Assembly: GCA_002840565.1 (NCBI GenBank)
Contig: PHBK01000012.1
Span: 62,001-126,000 of the forward strand
DNA: 64,000 bases
Source of the DNA: Deltaproteobacteria bacterium HGW-Deltaproteobacteria-12
Lineage (GTDB): Bacteria > Desulfobacterota > Syntrophia > Syntrophales > Smithellaceae
Direction of reading: 5' to 3'
Shown here: in pieces, positions 17,538 to 26,517 of the stretch
Layout: each line of letters opens with the position of its first letter
Numbering within the stretch: position 1 is the first letter of the stretch
Translations under genes and position numbers: made by a program
The notes under the pieces: model-generated
What the model saw: the letters and a program-made list of their open reading frames with translations, nothing else
Databases searched by the model: none
Told to the model about the DNA's origin: nothing

Positions 17538-18479
17538 ATGAAAGCAAAATCATTGCCGCAGATGACGGTACAAATAGGACGACTGCAATTGAAAAACCCG
17601 GTGATGACGGCATCCGGCACATTCGGCTATGGACAAGAATACGCAGATTATGTGGATTTGAACAGTTTGGGTGCCATTGTTGTGAAGGGTTTATCGCTTC
17701 TGCCGCGCCCCGGCAATCCACCGCCGCGGATTATGGAAACGGCGGGCGGCATGCTCAATGCCATCGGTTTGCAGAATATCGGAGTTGACACTTTTATCGA
17801 AGAAAAGCTGCCTTATTTAAGACAGCATGACGTGGCGGTGATTGCCAATATCTATGGTGAATCTTACGCCGAATATCAAAAAGTAGCGAAAAAGTTAAGC
17901 GCGGCAAAAGGCGTGCACGCCCTGGAGGTCAATGTTTCCTGCCCTAATGTGCAGAAGGGCGGGTTGGCTTTTGGTACTGACCCCAAAGTTGCCGCCAGAG
18001 TGACCCGCAAAGTTAAACAGGAAACGGATTTGCCGGTCATCATCAAACTTACTCCGAATGTTACGGACATAGCCGCTATTGCGGAAGCCGTGGAGGAAGC
18101 GGGAGCAGACGCCGTATCCTTAATCAACACTTTAACCGGAATGTCGGTGAATTTGAAAGATGGAACGCCGCATCTGAAAAACATAACCGGCGGGCTTTCC
18201 GGCCCGGCAATCAAACCGGTGGCACTGCGGATGGTCTGGCAGGTGGTAAAGCGTGTATCAATTCCCGTCATCGGCATTGGCGGAATTCTGAACGCCGGCG
18301 ACGCTCTGGAGTTTCTGATGGTCGGGGCCAAAGCCGTGCAGGTGGGCACTGCTAATTTCATCAATCCTCGCGCCACAACCCAAATACTGGCAGGCCTGCA
18401 GAACTACCTGCAAAACAACAAAATTAACGACATTAATAAAGTGATCGGTACATTTAAAGAAGGAGGCTCTTCATGTTGA
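17538..18479 (+). CDS. pyrD: Dihydroorotate dehydrogenase, class 1B catalytic subunit
   Basis: 313 residues. NPVMTASGTFGYGQEY near the N-terminus, LEVNVSCPNVQKGG carrying the catalytic Cys of class 1 enzymes, and the FMN phosphate site PVIGIGGILNAGDALEFLMVGA are all present. It oxidises dihydroorotate to orotate in pyrimidine synthesis and pairs with PyrK just upstream. Its end overlaps the following gene by 7 bases, though that gene has no obvious link to pyrimidines. Confidence 0.95.
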   Translation: MKAKSLPQMTVQIGRLQLKNPVMTASGTFGYGQEYADYVDLNSLGAIVVKGLSLLPRPGNPPPRIMETAGGMLNAIGLQNIGVDTFIEEKLPYLRQHDVAVIANIYGESYAEYQKVAKKLSAAKGVHALEVNVSCPNVQKGGLAFGTDPKVAARVTRKVKQETDLPVIIKLTPNVTDIAAIAEAVEEAGADAVSLINTLTGMSVNLKDGTPHLKNITGGLSGPAIKPVALRMVWQVVKRVSIPVIGIGGILNAGDALEFLMVGAKAVQVGTANFINPRATTQILAGLQNYLQNNKINDINKVIGTFKEGGSSC

Positions 18480-19330
18480 GGATAATATTGGCGGTCATTT
18501 GGATTACTTTCATTTTCTCCGGCAATCTTCATGCCGCCCAATCGACGATAACGGAAGCCGAAGGCTACTCGTGCGCGGGGGATGACAAATCCAGAAAACA
18601 GACGGAGCTCGCCGCAATGTCCGAGGCCAAACGCGTCGCCGTGGAATATGCGGTTTCGTATGTTAAAAGTGAAACCAGGATTAAAGATTATCAGGTGGAA
18701 AAAGATATCGTGCAGGCCTATTCCAACGCAACAGTGAAAGTGATCGAGAGCAAAGAGAGCAAATGGTATAAAGATGAGCGCTCCGGCGATTGCTTTCGGG
18801 TAAAAATTAAAGCGGAGATAATTCCCGATGAAAAGGCCATGACCAGCTTAGCGTCCAATCAGTCCGCGGCTGATGATCCTGCTTTGCCGCTCAGCATTAA
18901 TGTCTGGACGGATAAAAAACAATATAAAAATAAGGAACAGATAAAAATATTCTTGAAGGGCAACAGGCCTTTTTACGCCCGGGTGCTGTATGTGAATGTC
19001 AAAGGCGAATCCATCCAGCTTTTGCCCAACCCGACGCGCAGTGATAATTATTTCAACGGCGGCGTAGTCTATGAAATCCCTTCCGGCAATGACCGTTTTG
19101 AACTGGAAGTAAGCCCCCCTTTTGGCGAAGAGAAAATTCTCGTTTACGCCAGTTCTACGGAATTGGGTAACATTAATATTCAGGCCGCAGGCTCCGTTTA
19201 TGAAGTAAAAACAGATTCCAAGGATGTCGGTGTTAAAACTCGCGGCATTCAGCTCAAAGAAAAGGCGGGAGGAACTAAGCCGGCGGAGTCTTTTTTTGAA
19301 AGCAAGGTCACAATAAAGACGCTACCATGA
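18473..19330 (+). CDS. Secreted DUF4384-like protein
   Basis: 285 residues with a signal peptide (hydrophobic core ending NLHAAQ). Residues about 20-125 resemble LPP20/FlgT-type domains (GDDKSRKQTELAAMSEAKR and a following two-strand unit). Residues about 140-250 read like DUF4384: LSINVWTDKKQYKNKEQIKI, GESIQLLPNP, FELEVSPPFGEEKILVYASS. DUF4384 modules occur in envelope proteins of unknown role. It overlaps pyrD by 7 bases and the next gene by 4 bases, so it is co-translated with both. Confidence 0.6.
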   Translation: MLRIILAVIWITFIFSGNLHAAQSTITEAEGYSCAGDDKSRKQTELAAMSEAKRVAVEYAVSYVKSETRIKDYQVEKDIVQAYSNATVKVIESKESKWYKDERSGDCFRVKIKAEIIPDEKAMTSLASNQSAADDPALPLSINVWTDKKQYKNKEQIKIFLKGNRPFYARVLYVNVKGESIQLLPNPTRSDNYFNGGVVYEIPSGNDRFELEVSPPFGEEKILVYASSTELGNINIQAAGSVYEVKTDSKDVGVKTRGIQLKEKAGGTKPAESFFESKVTIKTLP

Positions 19331-20013
19331 GAATGAAGACCGAAGAAATAATTCGCGGCATTTATCTAATCGGCGGCCCGAATATTACACTCTCCGATGG
19401 TGCCGCAATCTATCTGCTCGATTTTGCAGGCGAGCTTGTATTAATTGATGCCGGGGCGGGGCGCAGCACGGAGCAGATCATTCAAAATATTGAAGTCCTG
19501 GGATTTCATCCCGGCCGGATATCCCATCTGATATTAACACACTGCCACATCGACCATATCGGTTCCGCTCCTTATTTTCAGAAGAATTACCATACGAAAA
19601 TTGTTATCCATGAATTGGATGCACCGGCAGTCGAGACCGGTGATTCCATCCGCACTGCGGCCAACTGGTACGAAACCAGTTTTCCGCCGACGAAAGTAGA
19701 CCGAAAAATAAAAGGCAGCAAACAGGTATTGACATTCGGCGCCGAAGAATTGCATTGTCTGCATACCCCGGGGCATACACCGGGTTCGATTTCCGTATAT
19801 CTGGATCGTGACGGCAGGAGAGTGTTATTCGGTCAGGATATTCACGGCCCTTTCCATAAAGCTTTCGGTTCGGATATTGAAGATTGGAAAAAATCAATGC
19901 GATCGCTGCTTGCTCTCCACGCCGACATTCTCTGCGAAGGACATTTCGGCATTTTTCAGCCCAAAGAAAGAGTCCGCGAGTATATTGAACGGTATCTGGA
20001 AGACTACGAGTGA
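19327..20013 (+). CDS. Metallo-beta-lactamase-fold hydrolase
   Basis: 228 residues. The zinc-binding motif LILTHCHIDHIGSA (HxHxDH) and a later HTPGHTPGSISVYL with a further metal His are intact. It resembles glyoxalase II/flavorubredoxin-type hydrolases, but no substrate can be given. ATG overlaps the preceding stop (ATGA). The stop TGA at 20011-20013 is the first triplet of a MITE-like repeat, so the native C-terminus may have been replaced or trimmed by that insertion. Confidence 0.85.
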   Translation: MRMKTEEIIRGIYLIGGPNITLSDGAAIYLLDFAGELVLIDAGAGRSTEQIIQNIEVLGFHPGRISHLILTHCHIDHIGSAPYFQKNYHTKIVIHELDAPAVETGDSIRTAANWYETSFPPTKVDRKIKGSKQVLTFGAEELHCLHTPGHTPGSISVYLDRDGRRVLFGQDIHGPFHKAFGSDIEDWKKSMRSLLALHADILCEGHFGIFQPKERVREYIERYLEDYE

Positions 20014-20158
20014 CAACATCGTTAAAAAGTCCATATACTGTTTATCACCTTCAGGTGACGTTACGCTGCATCCCTCGGCGTTGCGACGTACTCGCAAAGT
20101 ACGCCTCACTTCTCGGGATTTGCGCGCCTTGTCTCTGGAACTTTTTAACGAGTTGTCA
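20011..20158. mobile_element. MITE-like element with 22-bp terminal inverted repeats
   Basis: The left end TGACAACATCGTTAAAAAGT and the right end, read on the other strand as TGACAACTCGTTAAAAAGTT, match except for a one-base indel and one mismatch near the inner end. The 148-bp element has no coding capacity; its interior has further palindromic stretches. The left terminus gives the stop codon of the MBL gene. No clear target-site duplication is seen. The 86 bases after it, up to the Dus gene, hold nothing recognisable. Confidence 0.7.
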
Positions 20159-20244
20159 AAACGTAAGCAAAGCGACACAGATTGTATTCAAGTAGCGCTT
20201 AATGTGAAATATGAAAAACAGCCAAAGGATTTGTAACACCAATA

Positions 20245-21183
20245 ATGATATATCTTGCACCAATCCAGGGGACAACAGACAGGATTTACCGCAACCTGTT
20301 TCCTCTCTATTTCAAGGGAGTTGACATAGCGATTGCACCTTTTATTTCCTCTTCCAAGAAAATGAAGCCGGAGAATAACCTGCTGCGGGAATTAGATCCC
20401 GAAAAAAATACGGGCATTCCGACAATACCGCAGATAATGAGTTCCATCCCGGATGACTTCACCAAACTTGCCAATATGCTATACGATATCGGCCACAGCC
20501 GGGTAAACTGGAATATCGGCTGCCCGTTTCGCATGGTTGTGAAAAAGGGAAGGGGGGCAGGCATGCTTTGCTATCCGGACCGGGTGGAATCTTTTCTTGA
20601 CCAGGCGATGCCTGCTTTAAAGCCGCAGTTGTCGATAAAGCTTCGCCTGGGGTTGACATATCCTGATGAGGCATTGCAGCTTATTCCCATTTTCAACCGT
20701 TTCACGCTCGAGGAGCTGATCATCCATCCGCGCACAGGCGAGCAAATGTATGAGGGTGAAGTTAATCTTGATATGTTTGAGCAGTGCCTCAGCCTTTCTT
20801 GCCACAGGGTTGTCTATAACGGCGATATCGAGTCTGCGGAAACACTGGAGAGGCTTGCTCAGCGGTTTGGATCAATAGACCGGTGGATGATCGGCCGGGG
20901 TCTGCTGGCCAACCCGTTTCTGGCGGAAGAAATTAAATTGCGTACAGTGAAGTCTTATCCGGAAAAAGTCAAAGTCATGAGGGCTTTCCATGACCACTTA
21001 TTTGCAGAATATTCCAAACTTCTGTCCGGGCCGGCGCATATTACCAATAAGATGAAAGAAATCTGGACATATTTCGGCGGTTTTTTTGTCAACAGAGAAA
21101 AAATACGCAAGCAAATAAATAAAACACATCACCGGGATGGCTATCTTGCCGTTGTCAAAAAGATATTTGATGAGCTCGTCTGA
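20245..21183 (+). CDS. tRNA-dihydrouridine synthase family protein
   Basis: 312 residues, TIM-barrel FMN enzyme. MIYLAPIQGTTDRIYR is the typical start; NWNIGCPFRMVVKKGRGAGML carries the catalytic Cys; YNGDIESAETLERL and WMIGRGLLANPFL are the FMN-phosphate loop and the C-terminal Dus signature. It reduces a uridine in tRNA to dihydrouridine. The spacing of the barrel is nearest to the short DusC-like group, but the target position is not certain. Confidence 0.85.
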   Translation: MIYLAPIQGTTDRIYRNLFPLYFKGVDIAIAPFISSSKKMKPENNLLRELDPEKNTGIPTIPQIMSSIPDDFTKLANMLYDIGHSRVNWNIGCPFRMVVKKGRGAGMLCYPDRVESFLDQAMPALKPQLSIKLRLGLTYPDEALQLIPIFNRFTLEELIIHPRTGEQMYEGEVNLDMFEQCLSLSCHRVVYNGDIESAETLERLAQRFGSIDRWMIGRGLLANPFLAEEIKLRTVKSYPEKVKVMRAFHDHLFAEYSKLLSGPAHITNKMKEIWTYFGGFFVNREKIRKQINKTHHRDGYLAVVKKIFDELV

Positions 21184-21192
21184 TCAAATATT

Positions 21193-21687
21193 TTATGCGC
21201 TGATTTTCGCGATCATCTGCGCTGCAAATGATTTAGCATCGGAGATGTCATTGGCATCGGGATGATTCATTGCACTTCCGGCTTCTTGGGCCCAAGCCTG
21301 GTGTTGCGGGCTTTTCATCAGCATATCGATTATTTTTTCAGCCACCATGCCGCGGCAGCCGAAATTTCCCAGCACAGTTTGTTTTGCCGCCAGTCCCAGG
21401 GCATGTTCAAAAGCCTGCTTAGGAAGAAGTCCACCGCGGAGCGAACCATGTGTTGAGAAAAATGCGATCTTCTGGCCTGCGGGAACTTTGGCAATAAATT
21501 TAATTGCTTCCTTGGGTACGCTGTGTGCCTGCACCGGAAATCCGCAAAAAATAATATCGTAGCCGGATGTATTTTCTACATCCTGGACTTTTTTCAGTTC
21601 TTTATCAAAATGAATTGCCCCGGCTATCGCTTCTGCAACCTTTTTCGTGTTGCCTGTTTCTGAGTAATAGGCTACCAACGCTTTCAT
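21193..21687 (-). CDS. Flavodoxin-family protein
   Basis: 164 residues. MKALVAYYSETGNTKKVAEA is the flavodoxin phosphate-binding loop (S/T-x-T-G-N-T), and YDIIFCGFPVQAHSVPKEA and FFSTHGSLRGGLLPK line the flavin. A Cys-containing GNFGCRGMVAEKI follows. It is convergent with the Dus gene and 9 bases from it. An electron-transfer or quinone-reductase role is likely; partners are unknown. Confidence 0.85.
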   Translation of the reverse strand: MKALVAYYSETGNTKKVAEAIAGAIHFDKELKKVQDVENTSGYDIIFCGFPVQAHSVPKEAIKFIAKVPAGQKIAFFSTHGSLRGGLLPKQAFEHALGLAAKQTVLGNFGCRGMVAEKIIDMLMKSPQHQAWAQEAGSAMNHPDANDISDAKSFAAQMIAKISA

Positions 21688-21889
21688 AAATCAACCTCCG
21701 CAAGGAATTATAGCTTTTTGTATACCTTATTGCGCTGCTCTGTGCAATTGCAAAATACAGCCCGGATAATGCTGCAAAATTCTTAATTTTTCCCCGATTT
21801 ATTTATTGTTTAAATTCATTGACCGCTCTGAGCTTTTTTGTTTTAATATCAGCGGTGACTGTTAAAATAATTCCTGTAGGAGGTCATTC

Positions 21890-23383
21890 ATGCCTGATTA
21901 TGACGTGGTTGTAATTGGCGCCGGCAACGGAGGGCTAACGGCAGCCGCCGGGCTCGCTAAAAGAGGACATAAGACTCTGCTGCTCGAAAGGCACAATGTT
22001 CCGGGCGGATGCGCGACAAGCTTTATTCGGGGCAGATTTGAATTCGAGGTTGCCCTGCACCAGCTGAGCGGTATGGGCTTCCCCGAATTTCCTGGGCCGC
22101 TGCGGGGTGTGCTCGCCGATCTGGGCGTTGTCGACAAAATTGACTTTATCCAGCAGAAGAACCTATACCGTGTTGTCGTTCCCGGAACAATGGACATCAA
22201 CCTGAAGGCGGAAAGAGCATCGGCCCAGGAAACACTGATAGAAAAATATCCTGCCGAAAAGGATGGGATCATCAAATTCTTCGACCTTCTTTATGCCTTC
22301 TGCCTGGAAGCAGTAAACGTACTGTATATGAACGACCCCGAGGCAGGACCGGCTAAATATCCACTTTTTTTCCAATTGGCCCTGAAGGATACTCAAGGCA
22401 TTCTGGACGAATACCTCAAGGATCAGAGCCTGCAGAACGCCGTAGCCATCTACTGGAGTTATGCCGGGCTGCCGCCGAGCAGGCTCAGCTTCATGGAATT
22501 CGCCATGACCCTGTGGGCGTATCTCGAATTCAAGCCCTGGCATATGAAAGGAGGTTCGCAGGCGATGTCCAACGCGATTTGCGACGCCTTCATCAATTTT
22601 GGCGGCGATGTTCGGTTTAACTGCGCGGCCAGGAAAATCAATGTCGTGGGCGGCAAAATCAAATCAGTTATCACCGAAGACGGAGACGAGATATCGACAG
22701 AATATGTGGTTTCCAATGCCGGCCCGATAACAACCTTAATCGATTTGATCGGCGCGGAAAACTGCCCGGCGGATGAACTCAAAACACTCAATGCCCGGAC
22801 TGTGGGCCTTTCGGCTTTCACCGTTTACATGGGATTTGATTGCGATCCGTCCGAGATGGGAATCGATAAGGCGACCAACTTCATCTGCTCAACCACCGAT
22901 GCCGACCGCGCCTACAGGTTTATGAAAACCCTGGATGGTGCCGAGTATTCCCTGCTGACGTGCTATGACGTCGACGATCCGGACTTCTCGCCCCGGGGCG
23001 CCTGCCAGGCTTCGCTGGTCACCCTTCAGTACATGCAGCCGTGGCTGACGGTACCCCCGGAAAAATATTACGACGCGAAATACCGCTTTGCCGACAAGTT
23101 GATTGATCTTGCCGCCAAGGTCTTTCCCGACCTCCGGAAACATCTGGAGGAGGCCGAGCCGGCAACGCCGCTCACCCATATGCGCTATCTCGGACATCCG
23201 GGTGGTTCCATCTATGGATCGGAGCACTTCACTAGGGAAACCGGCATGTTTTTACAATCAAAGTCCATGATTCAGGGTTTGCATTTTACCGGCGCCTGGA
23301 ACGGTTCCGGTGGTTTTCAGCCCACTCTTCAATCGGGTGCTTCTGCGGCCAGACAGGTTTCACGACTTCTTAAAATGCAGTAG
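21890..23383 (+). CDS. CrtI/retinol-saturase-like FAD-dependent oxidoreductase
   Basis: 497 residues. An N-terminal dinucleotide fold YDVVVIGAGNGGLTAAAGLAK, then LLERHNVPGGCATSF, and a C-terminal FAD closure region GLHFTGAWNGSGGFQPTLQSG define the phytoene-desaturase/saturase superfamily. No carotenoid genes are near, and the organism is probably anaerobic, so the substrate is likely another polyene, terpenoid or cyclic acid. The ferredoxin reductase 8 bases downstream is a likely dedicated electron partner. AGGAGGT precedes the ATG. Confidence 0.8.
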   Translation: MPDYDVVVIGAGNGGLTAAAGLAKRGHKTLLLERHNVPGGCATSFIRGRFEFEVALHQLSGMGFPEFPGPLRGVLADLGVVDKIDFIQQKNLYRVVVPGTMDINLKAERASAQETLIEKYPAEKDGIIKFFDLLYAFCLEAVNVLYMNDPEAGPAKYPLFFQLALKDTQGILDEYLKDQSLQNAVAIYWSYAGLPPSRLSFMEFAMTLWAYLEFKPWHMKGGSQAMSNAICDAFINFGGDVRFNCAARKINVVGGKIKSVITEDGDEISTEYVVSNAGPITTLIDLIGAENCPADELKTLNARTVGLSAFTVYMGFDCDPSEMGIDKATNFICSTTDADRAYRFMKTLDGAEYSLLTCYDVDDPDFSPRGACQASLVTLQYMQPWLTVPPEKYYDAKYRFADKLIDLAAKVFPDLRKHLEEAEPATPLTHMRYLGHPGGSIYGSEHFTRETGMFLQSKSMIQGLHFTGAWNGSGGFQPTLQSGASAARQVSRLLKMQ

Positions 23384-23391
23384 GGGGGTAT

Positions 23392-24549
23392 ATGGCTAAA
23401 AAGGATATCTACAAAAAAATCTCCGGCTATAATGAAATAATTCAGGAAAACGCCGTTCTGGAAAAATACGGTTTTAATTATGAGGCGAAAAAAGGCGAGG
23501 TTCGCAGCATGATCGATGCGCTGCACCCGCAACGGCTGGACCTGACCGTGTCGGAAATCAATCAGGAGACGGCAAGCGCAAAATCAATTAAACTGGTCAG
23601 CGGAAACGGATCTCTGCCTCCCTTTCAGGCCGGGCAGTATATCAATCTCTTTGTGGAAACGGGCGGCATCAGAACCAGCAGGCCCTACAGCATCGCATCA
23701 TCTCCCACTCAGATCGGCCATTATGAAATCATGGTCCGCAAGGTGGAAGACGGTTTTGTCTCCAATTACCTGCTCGAGGAATTGAAGCCCGGGAATAAAT
23801 TGAGCAGCTCATCGCCATCCGGAAATTTTCATTACAATCCTCTTTTTCACGGCGACAAACTGGCCTTCATTGCGGGCGGCAGCGGCATAACCCCTTTTAT
23901 GAGCATGATCAGGGAACTGGCCGACAAAAACCTGAGTCGCAGAATGCACCTGTTTTACGGAAGCAGGGTCGAGGATGATGTCATCTACAGGGCACAACTC
24001 GACAGGATTGCCGCGCTCCACAGGAACTTTACCTGGGACCTCGTCTTATCCGAACCGGCCCCTTCCTTCAAAGGACTGAAGGGATTCATTGATGCCGGTC
24101 TGATCAAAGAAAGACTGGGAGACCTGGATTGGACATTCTTCGTGTGCGGTCCCGAGGCCATGTATAATTTCTGTCTGCCGGAGCTTGGAAAACTGGCGAT
24201 AGCGGCAAGAAAAACAAAGGTCGAAGTCATGGGCGTCCCGAAGAATATAACAGCGCACCCCGGTTGGCCGGAGAACGTGCAAGCCGGGAATGTTTTTCAG
24301 CTGACGATTAAAGGGAAAAAGACGATCGCAGCACCGGCGACAGAGCCGCTCATGATCTCACTGGAAAGGGAGGGGGTCGTGATTCCAGCCCTGTGCCGCT
24401 CGGGAGAATGCAGCCTCTGCCGAACCAAGCTGCTTTCCGGGAAGGTTTATCAGCCCAACGGCGTAAAGCTGAGAAAATCCGACCGGATTTTCGGATATAT
24501 CCATCCCTGTCTGGCGTATCCGCTAAGCGACATGGAAATACTGCTTTAG
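23392..24549 (+). CDS. Ferredoxin reductase with C-terminal [2Fe-2S] domain
   Basis: 385 residues. After an unusual N-terminal extension of about 45 residues come the FAD site SRPYSIASSP, the NAD site LAFIAGGSGITPFMSMIREL and the CGPEAMYNF motif, then a plant-type ferredoxin domain with cysteines in LCRSGECSLCRTKLLSG and a last Cys in YIHPCLAYPL. It moves electrons between NAD(P)H and a partner, as reductases of oxygenases and acyl-CoA enzymes do. It is in an operon with the CrtI-like enzyme only; no oxygenase is near. Confidence 0.85.
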   Translation: MAKKDIYKKISGYNEIIQENAVLEKYGFNYEAKKGEVRSMIDALHPQRLDLTVSEINQETASAKSIKLVSGNGSLPPFQAGQYINLFVETGGIRTSRPYSIASSPTQIGHYEIMVRKVEDGFVSNYLLEELKPGNKLSSSSPSGNFHYNPLFHGDKLAFIAGGSGITPFMSMIRELADKNLSRRMHLFYGSRVEDDVIYRAQLDRIAALHRNFTWDLVLSEPAPSFKGLKGFIDAGLIKERLGDLDWTFFVCGPEAMYNFCLPELGKLAIAARKTKVEVMGVPKNITAHPGWPENVQAGNVFQLTIKGKKTIAAPATEPLMISLEREGVVIPALCRSGECSLCRTKLLSGKVYQPNGVKLRKSDRIFGYIHPCLAYPLSDMEILL

Positions 24550-24608
24550 ATGCAGGATAAAGCGGAATCGGGCAGGCCAACGGAATAATGCGGCTGAAAC
24601 GCGCCTTG

Positions 24609-25772
24609 TTATTTTATCCGGAAATTCTTCATATATAATAAACCGCAGAATCCGGCGCACAGCAGACCGCCCACCGACCAGGCGCCGATGCCGATGGCGC
24701 CGGGAACAAGATAGACAGCGGCGGCGCCGCAGGCCGGACCGACAAACAGACCCACCCCGATCATGGCTTCATGAAGGCCGGCATTGGAACCCTGGTTTTC
24801 CTTGACGTTCATGGAATAGTAGAGGGATGAGTAATATATCAGCCCGATCGACAGGCCGAAGCCGATTTGCGCAGCCAGAAGCAAGCTCAGCGATGGTGTC
24901 AGGAGTATTCCGAAAAAGCAGACGATCATCAGGAGATATGAGCAGGCCAGCCAGGCAAAACGGTAGTGCCAGCCTGTCCAGCGCCAAAAGGCCGCAAAAG
25001 CTCCCAGTCTGGCAAACATCCAGAGGGAGCAGACAATCCCCGCCATGCCCGTGGAAAGGCCAAGCTTTTCCGCAAGAGAGGGAATCAAGGGGATGACCGT
25101 GTTGATGGCCACATAAGAAAAAGGGTTGGCAAACCAGGCCATTGTCAGGAATCGCTGGGCGATTTGCGGACTGACAGCAAGGTTTAGAGGAACCTCCCGG
25201 CTTTGGTAATTATTTTCCTTTTTCAGCAGCCGGGCGGCGCAGGGCAGCAGGGCAAGCTCAACGATCGTAAGCCCCAGGGGTAACCAGAACAAGCTGAGCA
25301 TGCCCAGTCTCTCCAGCAGCATGCCGGTCGTGAAGTATGCTACGGCACCGCCGCCGGCCCAGGTGACATTATAAATTCCGACCAGCTTCGGCAAAGAAGC
25401 ACCGGGCTGCTGGCAGATTTGAGCTTCCAGTGCCGGCCAGATCAAACAAATTCCTATCGTCCATAAACAATACACGCTGACCTGAGCTGCCGGGGTAACT
25501 AAGACCATACCCAGAGCCAGGGACGAAATTACAGTAATGATTCCGATATAAAGTATCCGAATGCAGCCATAGCGCTGGGCCAGCCTGCCGCCCTGCCATG
25601 CAGCGATAATATAGACAAGGCCGCCTGCAGCGGCAGTCAGCAGATTCTCCGCGGCTCCGAAGCCGAATGTGCGCTGCAGGTAAAAAAAGAGAAAATTGGA
25701 ATAATAGACTGCGGCGTAGCAATTAATTAATTCGATGAGATAGAATATAATCTTTGCGGGACTTATCATCAT
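24609..25772 (-). CDS. MFS transporter
   Basis: 387 residues with about 12 hydrophobic helices. GGRLAQRYGCIRILYIGI is a loop 2-3 motif A-like segment. The protein is a major facilitator, substrate unknown. Its ATG overlaps the stop of the upstream secreted-protein gene (TAATGATG), so they are co-translated. The two genes lie downstream of an enoyl-CoA isomerase on the same strand. Confidence 0.85.
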   Translation of the reverse strand: MMISPAKIIFYLIELINCYAAVYYSNFLFFYLQRTFGFGAAENLLTAAAGGLVYIIAAWQGGRLAQRYGCIRILYIGIITVISSLALGMVLVTPAAQVSVYCLWTIGICLIWPALEAQICQQPGASLPKLVGIYNVTWAGGGAVAYFTTGMLLERLGMLSLFWLPLGLTIVELALLPCAARLLKKENNYQSREVPLNLAVSPQIAQRFLTMAWFANPFSYVAINTVIPLIPSLAEKLGLSTGMAGIVCSLWMFARLGAFAAFWRWTGWHYRFAWLACSYLLMIVCFFGILLTPSLSLLLAAQIGFGLSIGLIYYSSLYYSMNVKENQGSNAGLHEAMIGVGLFVGPACGAAAVYLVPGAIGIGAWSVGGLLCAGFCGLLYMKNFRIK

Positions 25773-26485
25773 TATTCCAAAAGTCTGGATTCGATAACTG
25801 TTGTAGCTGTTTCGATCAAAGTATCGGGGTAGATAACCGGAATGTCGATCCGCACTTTCAGCGTGCCGGATTGTGCTACAGGGACCTTATTGACCAGCGT
25901 GTAGTCGAATTCCGACCGGAAATATTTTATGGGGAAATCCAGCGCCCCCGCACCACCGACCGTTCGCACAATGTCGAGCGTATCAACGGCGCAATAGATT
26001 TCTCCCTGGAAGTGCCTGGAGGTCATCTTTTTGGGTAAGACTTCTATCCGGTAGCATTCCCTTTTGTTGATTATTTTCGTATCAACGATTTTGAACAGAT
26101 AACGATCATTCCCGTTTTTGTCAAAGGCAAGGTAGCCCGGTTTCGTTTCCCAGGAGCGGTATCCGGAAGGATCCGTTTCCTTGCCGTCTTTTTTTAACGA
26201 CAAAGGCTTAATTTCCGGTTTTACATAGAAATAGTCTTTTCTGCGCAGCACAACTTCTACCGTACTTTTCAGAACACTGGTCTTAGGATCATATTCCCGA
26301 AGAACATTCCTGCTGGTGGATTCCACTCCCCGGTATTTTGTATAAATAGGTATATATTTGCTGAAAATACCCGTCAGAATGCGCTGAGATTCTTCCGCGG
26401 AAATCGCCGCGGCGTAACCCCGGTCGGTATACAGAGGGAAAAAGGCCAGGGATATCCAGACTAGGGCAAAATAGATTATTTTCAT
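25772..26485 (-). CDS. Secreted protein of unknown function (outer-membrane lipoprotein-sorting-like fold possible)
   Basis: 237 residues from ATG 26485; a TTG 15 bases upstream is possible. A signal peptide (ALVWISLAFFPLYTDRGYA) is followed by a beta-rich body with VEVVLRRKDYFYVKP, RYLFKIVDTKIINKRECYRI and EIYCAVDTLDIVRTVGG, a pattern recalling proteins that bind lipids in the periplasm. I do not recognise a family with certainty. It is co-translated with the MFS transporter downstream. Confidence 0.5.
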   Translation of the reverse strand: MKIIYFALVWISLAFFPLYTDRGYAAAISAEESQRILTGIFSKYIPIYTKYRGVESTSRNVLREYDPKTSVLKSTVEVVLRRKDYFYVKPEIKPLSLKKDGKETDPSGYRSWETKPGYLAFDKNGNDRYLFKIVDTKIINKRECYRIEVLPKKMTSRHFQGEIYCAVDTLDIVRTVGGAGALDFPIKYFRSEFDYTLVNKVPVAQSGTLKVRIDIPVIYPDTLIETATTVIESRLLE

Positions 26486-26517
26486 TATTTGGGCAACCAA
26501 AGCCTTCGCGGCAAAAC

